A DNA stretch of 64,000 nt from positions 1,240,001 to 1,304,000 of the forward strand of contig JAVSGI010000003.1 in the NCBI GenBank assembly GCA_032334235.1. The letters run 5' to 3'. The stretch comes from Paracoccaceae bacterium Fryx2 (lineage in GTDB: Bacteria > Pseudomonadota > Alphaproteobacteria > Rhodobacterales > Rhodobacteraceae). Shown here in pieces: positions 1 to 9,875 of the stretch (positions are counted from its first letter, which is position 1; each line of letters starts with the position of its first letter). A program made the position numbers and the translations under genes. Under the pieces are notes generated by a model. That model was not told the origin of the DNA and searched no databases. It saw nothing but the letters and a program-made list of their open reading frames with translations.

Positions 1-249
1 ACAGAAGAAAGCTCGGCTTGGAACGACGAGTTCCTCAGTCAGAAAGCTACGCTGGCGAACCAATCGCATCGTATCGAAGCAGAACGGGATGACCTTATTC
101 GAAAGAAATTTGGTGCGCTTGTCGGGCGTGTATCGCTGTTTCACGGCCTCTCCAAAGTGACCCGTGATGTTAGCGCAATTTTCGATCCGACGCTTCCGAC
201 TGATGCAATTAAGCGGATTTACGTATGGATCCGTGACGGCTGGGCAACT
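1..249 (+). pseudogene. brxC: BrxC, upstream fragment (interrupted by IS21-type element)
   Basis: Frame 1 is open from the window edge and encodes an internal part of BrxC, the large P-loop ATPase of type I BREX. The N-terminal half with the Walker A motif lies outside the window. The reading frame runs into an IS21-family element after codon GCA-ACT (244-249). That hexamer is repeated at 2837-2842. Deleting the insertion and one hexamer joins this segment in frame to 2843-4411, giving 605 in-window residues with no stop. Identification rests on the downstream gene order pglX-pglZ-brxL and on BrxC-like sequence. As it stands the gene cannot make full-length BrxC. Confidence 0.85.
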
Positions 250-426
250 TGTTGCGCGACAACCATCTTGGCCGGTGCCGACAACCACCTTGGCCGGTGG
301 GGCTGAACGGAAGACGGGCATGCCCGTCTGGAGGGCAGCCCCACCGGCCTGATTGATTTCGGGGAAGGTGCTGGTCGCTGCGGGTTGGTAAGCCGGGTTC
401 CTCTGCCGTCAAACGGAGGATCCGGG

Positions 427-1935
427 TTGGCCTACAAACCCATCAACGACCAGCAATTGAGATTATACATGTCCGACCTCCGATATCACAGTCAGCGCAC
501 GTCGGCCGCCCGCGCCGGGTTCAGCGAGCGCACGGCCCGACGGTTCGATGCCAACCCGACGCTGCCCTCGAACCGCAAGATCGTTCACGGGCGCACGGTG
601 GCCGATCCCCTCGAGGGTTATTGGGAGGGCGACATCCTTCCCTTGCTGGAGAGGGACAGCGCCTTGCAGGCCGTCACCCTGCTGCGCCACCTTCAGGGCC
701 TGCACCCGCTGGCCTTCCCCGATGACCGGATCCGGCGCACCCTGGAACGGCGGGTGCGGCAGTGGCGGGCGCTGAACGGACCCGAGCGCGACATCATCTT
801 CCGCCAGACGCCGGAGCCGGGCCGCATGGCCCAGTCCGACTTCACTCATGCCGAGGAGCTGGAGGTGACGATCGCGGGCCAGCTATTCCCGCATCTGCTC
901 TACCACTTCGTCATGGTCTACAGCCGGTGGGAGCATGTCGGGGTGGTCCTGGGCGGGGAGAGCTTCACGGCCTTGGCCGAGAACCTGCAGCAGGCGCTCT
1001 GGTCGCTCGGCGGGGCACCACAGGAGCATCGCACCGACAGCCTCTCGGCCGCTTTCCGCAACCTGACGGCTGACCAGCGCCAGGATATCACCACGCGCTA
1101 CAATGCCTTCGTCGGCCATTACGGCATGGAGGCCAGTCGCAACAACCGCGGGGAAGCTCATGAGAACGGCGCGGTGGAATCCCAGAACCGGCACCTGAAG
1201 AAGGCCATCGAACAGGCGCTGATCCTGCGCGGCAGCCGCGACTTCGCCAGCATTGAGGACTACCGCCGCTTCATCGACATTCTGGTGGCACGGCGCAACC
1301 GGCAGCGGGCGATCGCGGTTCAGGCGGAACAGGCGCATCTGAAGCCCCTGCCGTCCCGGCGCACCACCGACTTTACAGAGACCGTGGTTCCGGTCACCCG
1401 CACCAGCGGCTTTCTGGTCAAGAGCATCTTCTACAGCGCCCCGTCGCAGCTGATCGGGCAGCGCTTGCGGGTCCACCTTTACGACGATCGCCTTGAGGCC
1501 TTTCTCGGCAGCACCCTGGTCGTCAGCCATACAAGGGCGCGTGGTCGCGGCGACGGCCATCGCGTGCATGTCATCAACTACCATCACGTCATCCACGCGC
1601 TGCGGCGCAAACCGCAAGCCCTGTGGAGTTCGATCTACCGCGACAGCCTGTTCCCGCGAACCGAATACGCTGCAGCCTGGCAGGTGCTGCAGCGTGATCT
1701 GCCCCGCCGCGACGCCTGCCGCCGCATGGTCGACCTGCTGTTCATCGCCCACGACCGGGCCTGCGAGGCGGAACTGGCACATCTGCTGGCAGCAGAATTG
1801 GACGCGGGCCGGGTGCCCGATCCCGGACCTCTGGCATCCTGCCTGAACCCGCGGCAAACGGCGCTGCCGAGAGATGTTGCCGTCGCCCATCCCTCGCTCG
1901 ACAGCTTCGATGCCCTTCTGGGAGCCTGCGCATGA
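427..1935 (+). CDS. istA: IstA transposase of IS21 element A1
   Basis: DDE transposase of the IS21 family, catalysing strand transfer together with IstB. An rve-type integrase core is visible, with acidic residues in QSDFTHAEE, RTDSLSAAF and ENGAVESQNRH, the last holding the catalytic Glu. I place the start at TTG 427 because GGAGG sits 7 nt upstream and the protein-like sequence (LAYKPINDQQ) begins there, giving about 502 aa. An upstream in-frame start at 385 would add 14 residues of non-protein-like sequence. The stop overlaps the istB start by 4 nt (ATGA). Confidence 0.92.
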   Translation: MAYKPINDQQLRLYMSDLRYHSQRTSAARAGFSERTARRFDANPTLPSNRKIVHGRTVADPLEGYWEGDILPLLERDSALQAVTLLRHLQGLHPLAFPDDRIRRTLERRVRQWRALNGPERDIIFRQTPEPGRMAQSDFTHAEELEVTIAGQLFPHLLYHFVMVYSRWEHVGVVLGGESFTALAENLQQALWSLGGAPQEHRTDSLSAAFRNLTADQRQDITTRYNAFVGHYGMEASRNNRGEAHENGAVESQNRHLKKAIEQALILRGSRDFASIEDYRRFIDILVARRNRQRAIAVQAEQAHLKPLPSRRTTDFTETVVPVTRTSGFLVKSIFYSAPSQLIGQRLRVHLYDDRLEAFLGSTLVVSHTRARGRGDGHRVHVINYHHVIHALRRKPQALWSSIYRDSLFPRTEYAAAWQVLQRDLPRRDACRRMVDLLFIAHDRACEAELAHLLAAELDAGRVPDPGPLASCLNPRQTALPRDVAVAHPSLDSFDALLGACA

Positions 1936-2747
1936 CCTCCCGCGAGATCGACATCCACACGCTGCCAGGCATGCTGACCGCGCTGCGCCTGCCCAGCTTC
2001 CACAAGCTTTGGGCCGACATCGCCACCCGTGCCGACACCGAAGGCTGGCCCGCTGCCCGCTTTCTGGCTGTCCTCGCGGAATACGAACTGGCCGAGCGCG
2101 ACATGCGCCGCATTCAGCGCCACATGAACGAGGCACAGCTACCGGCTGGCAAGACGCTGGCGACCTTCGACTTCAAGGCGCTGCCAACCCTGCCGCGCGC
2201 CCGGATCGAGGCCTTGGCGGCCGGCGACTGGCTGGAGGGTGGCGGCAATCTGATCGCCATCGGCAATTCCGGCACGGGCAAAACGCACATTCTCTGCGCG
2301 ATAGGCCATGCCCTGATCGAGCGGGGACACCGCGTGTTCTATACCCGCACCAGCGATCTGGTGCAGCGACTTCAGGCCGCCCGCCGCGATCTGGTGCTCG
2401 AAGCCGCGCTCGCCAAGCTCGACAAGTTCGACCTGATCATCCTCGACGACATCACCTACGCCCACAAGGATCAGGCCGAGACAGGCGTGCTCTTCGAGCT
2501 GATCGCCCGGCGCTACGAATGCCGCAGCATCGCCATCGCCGCCAACCAGCCCTTCAGCGGCTGGGACCAGATCTTCCCGGACAAGGCGATGACCGTCGCC
2601 GCCATCGACCGGCTGGTTCATCACGCAGCGATCCTGGAGATGAATGCCGAAAGCTTCCGCCAGCGCGCGGCCGCCTCCAACAAAGAGGCGCTGAGCAGAC
2701 CGCCAACGACAACCATCGCCGACAACAAGGACAAAGGAGAAGGCTGA
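1932..2747 (+). CDS. istB: IstB ATPase, transposition helper of IS21 element A1
   Basis: A 271-aa AAA+ ATPase related to DnaC. IstB selects and remodels target DNA for IstA. The Walker A motif GNSGTGKTH lies at about residues 111-119 and the Walker B region reads LIILDDITYA. It overlaps istA by 4 nt, so the two are translationally coupled. Length and order are normal for IS21. No damage is visible, so the element should be able to transpose. Confidence 0.95.
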   Translation: MTSREIDIHTLPGMLTALRLPSFHKLWADIATRADTEGWPAARFLAVLAEYELAERDMRRIQRHMNEAQLPAGKTLATFDFKALPTLPRARIEALAAGDWLEGGGNLIAIGNSGTGKTHILCAIGHALIERGHRVFYTRTSDLVQRLQAARRDLVLEAALAKLDKFDLIILDDITYAHKDQAETGVLFELIARRYECRSIAIAANQPFSGWDQIFPDKAMTVAAIDRLVHHAAILEMNAESFRQRAAASNKEALSRPPTTTIADNKDKGEG

Positions 2748-2842
2748 GCGAAAAACAATTCCAGATACGCCAACCCAGCGGCCTAAAACCGGCCAACGTG
2801 GTTGACGGTCACGGACATGCTGGTTGACGCGCTACAGCAACT

Positions 2843-4411
2843 GACGAAAATTCCGTTCGCGCAGACGCTCGTCAAGCTGGCAATCAATCCCCTACAGTAT
2901 TTGTCTTTATTCCCCGACGCTCTGCTGATGATCTGCGAAACAATATCCTCGAGTTTAAGGCAGCTAGTGCCACTCTCGATAAGCGTGGCGCTCCCGATAC
3001 CCCTGAAGGTAAGGAGGCACGCGGTGCGATGGAGACTATTCGTCAGGTTGCTGATGCAAAAATCAACGAGTTGATCTTGGAAGCCATGTCCGGCGCGCGC
3101 GTATTTCAGGGAGGGGGCAACGAACTGACCGGGAATAGCCTACAGGTCACCGTTACTGATGGGGCTGAGAACTCGCTCACTAGGCTTTACCCGCAGTTTG
3201 CGGTCGCGGACAACATAGGCTGGTCGAAAGTATATGATAATGCTCACAAGGGAGCGCCGGACGCTTTGAAAGCGATCGGCCATGAAGGGGAACCCGAAAA
3301 GAACGCAGTTTGCAAAGCCGTTTTATCTTTCATCGCCGGTGGAAAGAAAGGAACGGACATCCGTGATCATTTTGAGGGTCCGCCGTTTGGCTGGTCGCGC
3401 GATGCGGTCGATGGCGCACTTCTAGCACTTCTTGTGTCCGGATTGATCCGAGCAGAGGACGAACAGCACCGCGCTTGTGATGCGAAGACGTTGGAACGCA
3501 AATCGATTGGTAAGTCGACATTCATTGTCGAGGCCACGACCATCTCGACTCCGCAGCGCATTCAAATTCGAAAGGTTCTTCAGAAGGTCGGACTTGCCGC
3601 AAAACAAGGTGAGGAGCTTTCGTCGATTCCGCGGTTTGTTCAAAATATCACGGATCTGGCCAGACGCGCGGGGGGTGAGGCTCCAAAGCCGAAGGCCCCC
3701 GACCTGTCATTGGTCGATGATATTAGACGAGCCTCCGGCAACGAACAGCTCTTGTCCATGTACAACAGCAGGGACGAACTCACATCCTTTATTGATGCCT
3801 GGACCCTACAGGCAAAAGAAATCGACGCTCGCTGGCAGAGCTGGGAGACCCTGCGACGCCTTGCGGAAAGGGTCAACGGCCTGACTGACGCTGAAGTGTT
3901 GAAGACGCAGGTCCAAGCAATCGAGGATCAGCGTCAATTACTGGCCGACCCAGATCCAATGAAGCCGCTCGTCGCGAGTTTCACGCAGATGCTTCGTGAC
4001 GAACTCAATCGGCTCGTAGAGGCTTACAAACAGCAGCATGAGGCCGGAATGGCCAAGCTAAAGGCTGACGATAGCTGGCAGAAGCTTCAGCCCGATCAGC
4101 GGAACCGCCTTCTCGCCGAACAGAAACTGACCAACAGTGACATGCCGGAAGTGAAGGTCGGCAGCGCCACGGACGTCCTTCAGACGCTGCAGACTCTGAC
4201 TTTGTCGGCGTTCGAAGACCGCGTGAAGTCACTCTCATCCCGCTTCAATGAGGTTCAGACCCAAGCGGCCGAGATGATGGAGCCAACGGCCAAGACCATC
4301 CAACTGCCCAGCCGCACTCTAAAGTCTGAGGCCGACCTCGAAGCCTGGCTCGCGGAAACTCGCAAAGACCTTGCGGCAGCGCTCGCTCACGGCCCCGTGA
4401 TTATTCGATAG
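2843..4411 (+). pseudogene. brxC: BrxC, C-terminal fragment
   Basis: This is the C-terminal 522 codons of BrxC after the IS21 insertion, in frame 2. It continues directly from GCA-ACT at 244-249 once the element is removed, reading DGWAT-DENSVRADARQ. The segment is rich in charged helices, with likely coiled-coil stretches around the region encoding ERVNGLTDAEVLKTQ, as in the BrxC tail. An internal ATG at 3029 could give a truncated 460-aa product without the ATPase domain. The stop is 9 nt upstream of pglX, consistent with one BREX operon. Base composition is less GC-rich than the prophage half of the window. Confidence 0.85.
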
Positions 4412-4420
4412 GACACCTCT

Positions 4421-5089
4421 ATGCAGCCGCTTGAAAAGACCCTTAGAAACCAACTTGAGCGCACGGTAAAAGCGGCGCGGACAGTGGCTGAAGACGCTGC
4501 GAGAGCGGCGCTGCAACAACTGGGCGTTGGCGAAGCAACCGCTTTCCCTCATATGTCGGATGAAGAAAGCGACCTGAGGCGACGTTTGCGTATTCACGGA
4601 CGACAGCTTGGCGACAAGCGCCATTCCGAAAAGAAAACGCAGGAGCTTGACCGGCTGATAGAGGAAGTCGGCTATGAGCATTGGCACCGCATGCTCTTCG
4701 CCCGCTTTCTGGCCGAGAACAACCTTCTCATGTACCCCGACCCCAGCGGGCCGGTCCCGGTGTCCCTCGAGGAATGCGGAGACCTTGCGGCCGATGAAGG
4801 CGCGGCCAACGGATGGGAACTGGCGGCCCAATACGCGGCAAGGATGCTGCCGCAGATCTTCCGGCTGGACTCCCCTGTGTTCCAGCTGTCCTTGCCGCCG
4901 GAATATCAGCAGCGGCTGGAAAAGCATGTCGAAAGCCTGCCCATCGAAGTCTTCACGGCGTCGGACTCGCTCGGCTGGGTGTACCAGTTCTGGCAGGCGG
5001 ACAACAAAGAGCGGATCAACAAATCCGAGGTAAAGATCGGCGCGCGGGAACTGCCCGCCGTCACGCAGCTGTTTACCGAACCCTATATG
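4421..5089 (+). pseudogene. pglX: PglX, N-terminal fragment (1 of 4)
   Basis: The first 223 codons of the BREX adenine-specific DNA methyltransferase, which marks host DNA as self. The start ATG at 4421 follows brxC by 9 nt with GGACACC upstream. This part holds the alpha-helical N-terminal domain (for example EHWHRMLFARFLAENNLLMYP), upstream of the catalytic domain. It ends at ...TEPYM, where an IS5-family element entered at TATG (5086-5089). Joining to 8988 gives TEPYM-VSFLLDNALGAWW, as in PglX proteins. Read through, the gene makes only a truncated protein with a few IS-encoded residues. Confidence 0.9.
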
Positions 5090-5164
5090 GGGCACCTCTA
5101 TAAATTGCCCCATCCCCCGCACTTCGGTATGGTGAGACAGTGAACTGGCATTGGGGATGCAACG

Positions 5165-5727
5165 ATGGCGCAGATGGGTTTTTTCGATCTTTCGGACCGT
5201 TACGCGAGCCTCGATGCCAAAAGGGATCCGCTGGTCGAAATTGATGCCGTCGTGCCGTGGGAGGAGTTTCGTCCGGCTCTTGAGCGGGTCTGGCGCAAGC
5301 CTGTTGCGGATCGCAAGTCCCGCGCGGGGCGCAAGCCGATAGATGCGGTGCTGATGTTCAAGACGCTGGTTCTGAGCGCGCTTTACAACCTGTCGGATGA
5401 TCAGATCGAATATCAGGTCCGCGACCGGCTTTCCTTTATGCGCTTCCTGGGGTTGGGCCTTGGTGACCGGGTGCCCGACGCCAAGACGGTGTGGCTGTAT
5501 CGCGATGCGCTGGCGCAGGCCGGCAAGGTGGAGGAGTTGTTCGGGTTGTTTGACGGTCATTTGGCGCGGCGGGGCTACATTGCGCGCGGCGGTCAGATCC
5601 TGGACGCCTCCATCGTGCCGGTGCCGCGCAATCACAACACGCGCGATGAAAACGCAACGATCAAGAAGGGCGAGGTCCCCGAGGATTGGGCTGATAAGCC
5701 AGCGAAACGGGTGCAAAAGGATGTGGA
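5165..5727 (+). pseudogene. IS5-family transposase, N-terminal half (split)
   Basis: The first 187 codons of the IS5 transposase, including the DUF772-like N-terminal domain and the first catalytic Asp in ILDASIVP. It is cut by an IS21-type element after TGTGGA (5722-5727). The frame resumes at 8312. Without the second and third acidic residues this fragment is inactive. A few extra codons read into the element before a stop at about 5755. Confidence 0.93.
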
Positions 5728-5843
5728 TGCGGATTTCGCGGAGAATGGGCGCTGATTTCGCGCGATCGTGGGCACGCGTTTCGCGCCATTCTGGGCAGTC
5801 ATTTCACGGGATCGTGGGCAGGCTGGCCGACGCTTTCATGGAG

Positions 5844-6605
5844 TCAGGCTTGAACGATTTGGTCAAGCTTTTTTGTGACGGCGGAGCGCCTGCGCAGGCT
5901 TTCACCTGAGAGGGTGAGGCGGTGTGCGTTGTGAACGAGGCGGTCGAGGATGGCATCTGCGAGCGTTGGGTCGCCGATGGCTTCGTGCCACTGGTCAACG
6001 GGGAGTTGGCTTGTGACGATGGTGGAAGCGCGGCCGTGGCGGTCTTCGAGGATTTCCAGCAGGTCACGGCGCTCCGGGGCGGTGAGGACGGCGAGGCCCC
6101 AATCGTCAATGATCAGCACATCCATGCGGGCGATGGTTTTGAGGATGCGTTCATGGCGGCCATCGCCACGGGCCAGAGCAAGGGCCTCGAACATGCGCGG
6201 CGCACGTTGATAGAGGACGGGCCGCCCATCCCGGCACGCCTTGTGGCCAAGGGCGCAGGCGATCCAGCTTTTGCCCAAACCGGTCGGCCCGGTTATCAGC
6301 AGGTTCTCGTGCCGGGCGATCCAGCCGCCATCGGCAAGATGCGCCATGACACTGCGGTCAAGACCACGTGGGCTGCGCAGGTCCAGATCCTCGACGCTGG
6401 CATCTTGGCGCAGAGCCGCAAACTTGAGCCGGGAGGCCAGTTTCTTGGTGTCGCGCTCTGCAGCCTCGCGGTCGACCAGCAGGCCGAGACGCTCTTCGAA
6501 CGAGAGGGCGTCGAAGGCGGTTGACCTGCGTTGTTCTTCGAGCGCCGATGCAATGCCGGTCAGGCCGAGCGCCAACAGTCGGTCGTGGGTGGGATGGGTC
6601 AGCAT
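5844..6605 (-). CDS. istB: IstB ATPase of IS21 element B1
   Basis: A 253-aa AAA+ helper ATPase for IS21 transposition. Walker A is GPTGLGKSW and Walker B is VLIIDDWGLA. It starts 12 nt after the istA stop and is transcribed with it. The sequence is identical to the copy at 19695-20456. It appears complete. Confidence 0.94.
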   Translation of the reverse strand: MLTHPTHDRLLALGLTGIASALEEQRRSTAFDALSFEERLGLLVDREAAERDTKKLASRLKFAALRQDASVEDLDLRSPRGLDRSVMAHLADGGWIARHENLLITGPTGLGKSWIACALGHKACRDGRPVLYQRAPRMFEALALARGDGRHERILKTIARMDVLIIDDWGLAVLTAPERRDLLEILEDRHGRASTIVTSQLPVDQWHEAIGDPTLADAILDRLVHNAHRLTLSGESLRRRSAVTKKLDQIVQA

Positions 6606-6617
6606 TTTAGTCCTTTC

Positions 6618-8159
6618 TCAATGGTAATAGCTGCCGCCACGAATGTTGGCGTGCTGGAGGGGGGCGACCTCTTCGGAGCCTTCCAGGAAGGCGCGATCGA
6701 GGCCGGTCTTGAGGATCGAACGAATGGAGGTGACGGTGCGGGCCCGGATGGTCACACCCCGCTGGCAGGCCGCATCAACGCGCTCCGGCCCATAGGTTTT
6801 GACCAAGGCCAGCACACCCAGGCAGGTGCGGAACCCCTGTTCAGGATGGGGGCGGTCAGCCATCACCATCTCGCAAAAGGCGGCGACGGCGGGGCCGGTC
6901 TTGGTTGCCTGCGCCAGCATTCTGGCCGGGGTCCATTCGGCAAAGCGACGATGGGCCGATGGCATATGGTCGGCCACGGTGACATGGCTGCGCCGCCCCG
7001 GGGTGCGCACGTGGCTCGCAACCCTCTGACCACGATGGAATATCTCGACCGTCTGGCCGCTTGTGCGAACATCGACCTCTTGTTTGATCAGCGCGAAGGG
7101 CACGGAATACCATGAGCTGTCGACCTCAACGTGATAGTCGGGTGCCACGCGGGCGCGCTTCCAGCGGGCGAAGACATAAGGTTCGGGCGGTAGGGGCTGA
7201 AGATTGGGCCGATCCAAAGTGGCAAACAGATCGGCGCGGCTGGCGCCATAGCCGCGCATCACGCGCATGTTCAACTCGTCCAGCAGCCGCCGGATCGCCA
7301 CGTTCAACTCGGCCAATGAGAAGAACCGGTGGTTCCGCAGCCGCGCCAGAATCCAGCGTTGTGCCACTTGGACAGCCACTTCCACCTTCGCCTTGTCCCG
7401 GGGTTTGCGCGGCCGGGCGGGCAGAACGGCGGTGCCATAATGCGCCGCCATCTCGGCATAGGTCCGGTTCAGCCCCGGATCAAACCGGTCTGCCTTGATC
7501 ACGGCGGACTTCAGATTGTCCGGAACCACCGCCTTTGGCACGCCGCCCAGAAAGGCGAACATCCGGATATGCGCGAGGATCCAATCTTCCAACCCCTCCG
7601 ATGCCACCGCCTCGGCATAGGTGTGATTCGATGCCCCCATTGCCGCCACGAACAGCTTCATGGCCCGCGCTTCGCCGGTCGTGGGGTCGATCACGTCGAT
7701 GGTGTCGCCGGCAAAGTCGACGAACACCTTCTCGCCGCCCACATGTGTCTGGCGCATCGTCGGGCGCACCCGACCCTTCCAAGCCTCGTAATGCGTGCAA
7801 AACCAAGTATAGGCAAAACCCCCGGGGTGCGCGGCACGGTATTCTTCCCAGAGCAGCATCCGCGTCACCCCAGGGCGGCGCAACTCGCGGTCAATCTCCG
7901 CCCAGTCGGGCACAAGCCGCTCCGCGTCCGGCACCGTGGGCGGGGCTGGAAACAAAAGAAGTTCAAGGCTGTCGTCATCGATCCCCTCCGGCAAGGGCCA
8001 CGTGAGCCCGGCATGACGCGCCCGTTGGGTGTAGCTTCCGACGCTCCCCTTGCTCAGACCGAGGGAAGCGGCAATGGACCGCTCGCTCAGGCCTTGCCCA
8101 AGCTTCAATCGCAAAACATCTCGTATCCGGCGCATGTTCAATCGTCCTGTCGGCATCAA
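6618..8159 (-). CDS. istA: IstA transposase of IS21 element B1
   Basis: A 513-aa IS21-family transposase. An N-terminal helix-turn-helix is visible (RDVLRLKLGQGLSERSIAAS). The DDE core has Asp in KVFVDFAGD, Asp in VPDNLKSAV and Glu in KPRDKAKVEV. A beta-barrel-like C-terminal Mu domain follows (SSWYSVPFALIKQEVDV). It is complete. The start could be either of two adjacent ATG codons at the 5' end. Confidence 0.94.
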   Translation of the reverse strand: MMPTGRLNMRRIRDVLRLKLGQGLSERSIAASLGLSKGSVGSYTQRARHAGLTWPLPEGIDDDSLELLLFPAPPTVPDAERLVPDWAEIDRELRRPGVTRMLLWEEYRAAHPGGFAYTWFCTHYEAWKGRVRPTMRQTHVGGEKVFVDFAGDTIDVIDPTTGEARAMKLFVAAMGASNHTYAEAVASEGLEDWILAHIRMFAFLGGVPKAVVPDNLKSAVIKADRFDPGLNRTYAEMAAHYGTAVLPARPRKPRDKAKVEVAVQVAQRWILARLRNHRFFSLAELNVAIRRLLDELNMRVMRGYGASRADLFATLDRPNLQPLPPEPYVFARWKRARVAPDYHVEVDSSWYSVPFALIKQEVDVRTSGQTVEIFHRGQRVASHVRTPGRRSHVTVADHMPSAHRRFAEWTPARMLAQATKTGPAVAAFCEMVMADRPHPEQGFRTCLGVLALVKTYGPERVDAACQRGVTIRARTVTSIRSILKTGLDRAFLEGSEEVAPLQHANIRGGSYYH

Positions 8160-8311
8160 GCCACCCCTTCATTCCTGAAGGCGCAACTATCCTCAATTTG
8201 CCGACCAGACCTGCCCGCGATCCCGCGAAATCAGTGCCCAGCTTCACGCGAAATGACTGCCCATGATCCCGTGAAATCGATGCCCACCATCAAGCGAAAC
8301 ACGCATGTGGA

Positions 8312-8792
8312 CGCACGTTGGACGAAAAAGCACGGCAAGAGCCACTACGGCTACAAGAACCATGTGAATGTGGACCGCACGCATAAGCTGGTCCGGCGCT
8401 ACCACGTCACCGACGCCGCTGTGCATGACAGCCAGGCAGTGGATCATCTGCTGATGCAGGGCAACACCGGGTCTGGCGTGTGGGCGGATGCTGCTTATCG
8501 GTCCGAGGAGATGGAGGCCAAACTCCGCGCCTTAAAACTGAAAAGCCACATCCACCGCAAGGGCAATCGGGGCAAGCCGCTGACCGACCAGGCCAAGGGC
8601 AGCAACCGCACCAAATCCACCGTGCGGGTCCGGGTTGAGCACATCTTCGGCGCGCAGGCCAACGACATGGGCGGCACCCTGGTGCGCACCATCGGCTTGG
8701 TGCGGGCGAAGGCCAAAGTCGGCATGAAGAATCTCGCCTACAACATGCGCCGCCTCGGCCAACTGGGTCGCATCAACCCGCACCCAGCCTGA
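8312..8792 (+). pseudogene. IS5-family transposase, C-terminal half (split)
   Basis: The last 160 codons of the IS5 transposase disrupted by element B1. They contain the second catalytic Asp (VWADAAYRSEE) and the Glu (VRVEHIFGAQ). Joined to 5165-5727 with one TGTGGA it gives 347 aa, the same as the intact copy. The fragment itself has no start signal of its own. Confidence 0.93.
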
Positions 8793-8987
8793 AAACGGTC
8801 GGCCAAGGACGCAGATCGCCCCGCGCATCGCTAAAAACGGCCCTGAACCGAAGGTCCGCGAGGCGAAATGGGCGGCAGATCATAAAAACCAAGGCAACAA
8901 TCGGTCAGCTGAAGGTCGCTGCCGCGCTTCGGGCAGAACCTGCTATGCCGTTGCCGCGAAAACAGTCAAAAATCGAGGTGCCCTATG

Positions 8988-9875
8988 GTCAGCTTCCTGC
9001 TGGACAACGCGTTGGGGGCATGGTGGGCCGCCCGCCGGTTGACAGAGCAAGACCTGAAAACCGCGACCAGCGAAGACGAACTGCGCCGCAAGGCGTCTAT
9101 CCCCGGTGTGCCGCTCGATTACCTGCGCTTTGTCCAGGACGATTACGGCACCTGGGCCCCGGCGGCCGGAACCTTTGATGGGTGGCCGGAACAGCTGAAA
9201 GACCTCACCACGCTCGACCCCTGTTGCGGATCGGGGCACTTCCTTGTGTCGATCTTCCTGATGCTGGTGCCGATGCGGATGGAGCGCGATGGCCTGAGCG
9301 CACAGGACGCAGTGGACGCCGTGCTGCGCCAGAACATCCATGGGCTGGAGATCGATCAGCGCTGTGTGGAGCTGGCAGCATTTGCGCTGGCGCTGACGGC
9401 ATGGAAATACCCCGGTGCGGGCGGCTACCGTGCGTTGCCGGAATTAAACCTCGCATGCTCCGGTCTGTCTGTGAGCGTGGCCAAGGAGGAGTGGAAGCAG
9501 CTTGGCCTTGGCAAGCGCAACCTGACCATCGCACTGGATTGGATGCATGACACGTTTCGTGACGCGCCGGTGCTTGGTAGCTTGTTGAACCCTGCAAAAT
9601 CGGCTGCAGCCAAGATTGTTGACTGGGAAGAACTTTCGGGCTCGCTTGATCAAGCATTAAGGCAGGAGCAGACACCAGAACAGCTAGAAATAGCCGTCGT
9701 CGCACAGGGCTTATCAAAGGCGGCTCTACAGCTCGCCGCTAAATACACATGGGTCGTTACCAATGTTCCTTATTTAGGGCGCGGCAAGCAGACTCAAAAA
9801 CTCATGGACTATTGCGATCAAAAGTATCCCGATGCGAAGAATGATCTCGCCACAGTATTCCTCGACAGGTGTATA
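8988..9875 (+). pseudogene. pglX: PglX fragment 2 of 4, catalytic core
   Basis: Codons 224-519 of the restored pglX. It carries the two signature motifs of the N6-adenine methyltransferase: the SAM-binding motif I DPCCGSGHF (about residues 300-308) and the catalytic motif IV as NVPYLGRG (about residue 482). NVPY in place of the usual NPPY is worth noting. The segment ends at ...FLDRCI, where the second IS5 copy inserted at TATA (9872-9875). Rejoining to 11190 gives FLDRCIEYSASGG-NVSVVMPQNWLFL, normal for the family. Confidence 0.9.

Larger units (their letters stand above)
250..2836 (+). mobile_element. IS21-family element, copy A1 (in brxC)
   Basis: The element is 2587 bp, begins TGTTGCGCGACAACC and ends with the complement of TGTAGCGCGTCAACC, so the terminal inverted repeats match at 13 of 15 positions. 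It is flanked by the direct repeat GCAACT at 244-249 and 2837-2842. It carries istA and istB in one operon, as IS21 elements do. Just inside the left end the motif ACAACCAYCTTGGCCGGTG occurs twice, a likely set of transposase-binding repeats. A same-length inverted copy with identical predicted proteins lies at 54733-57319. Confidence 0.96.
5728..8305 (-). mobile_element. IS21-family element, copy B1 (nested in the IS5 element)
   Basis: The element is 2578 bp with ends TGCGGATTTCGC and TGCGTGTTTCGC as inverted repeats, flanked by TGTGGA at 5722-5727 and 8306-8311. It encodes istA and istB on the minus strand. Next to both ends there are four or so spaced repeats of a TTTCRCG-GATCGTGGGCA-like motif, the multiple terminal binding sites expected of IS21 elements. 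The proteins are unrelated in detail to those of element A. An inverted copy lies at 17995-20572. I noticed one base difference between the two copies (gtcgacgaac versus gtcaacgaac), which does not change the protein. Confidence 0.95.
5090..8983 (+). mobile_element. IS5-family element copy 1, itself carrying a nested IS21-type element
   Basis: The ends are GGGCACCTC and its complement, flanked by TATG at 5086-5089 and 8984-8987. The insertion is 3894 bp. Subtracting the nested element at 5728-8305 and its 6-bp duplication leaves 1310 bp, exactly the length of the uninterrupted inverted copy at 9876-11185. The transposase reading frame is restored on excision of the nested element (347 aa). 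This copy is dead until the inner element leaves, although the intact copy could act on it in trans. Confidence 0.95.

Noticed and set aside
883-2136. Long minus-strand frame in IS21-A1 (and its counterpart at 55433-56686)
   Set aside because: Antisense shadow of istA/istB with non-protein-like composition; high GC leaves the opposite strand open.
7329-8792. A 487-aa plus-strand frame joining IS21-B antisense DNA with the IS5 C-terminal part
   Set aside because: An artefact: it is antisense to istA, then runs into the split IS5 transposase. The match to the transposase is only in the last part.
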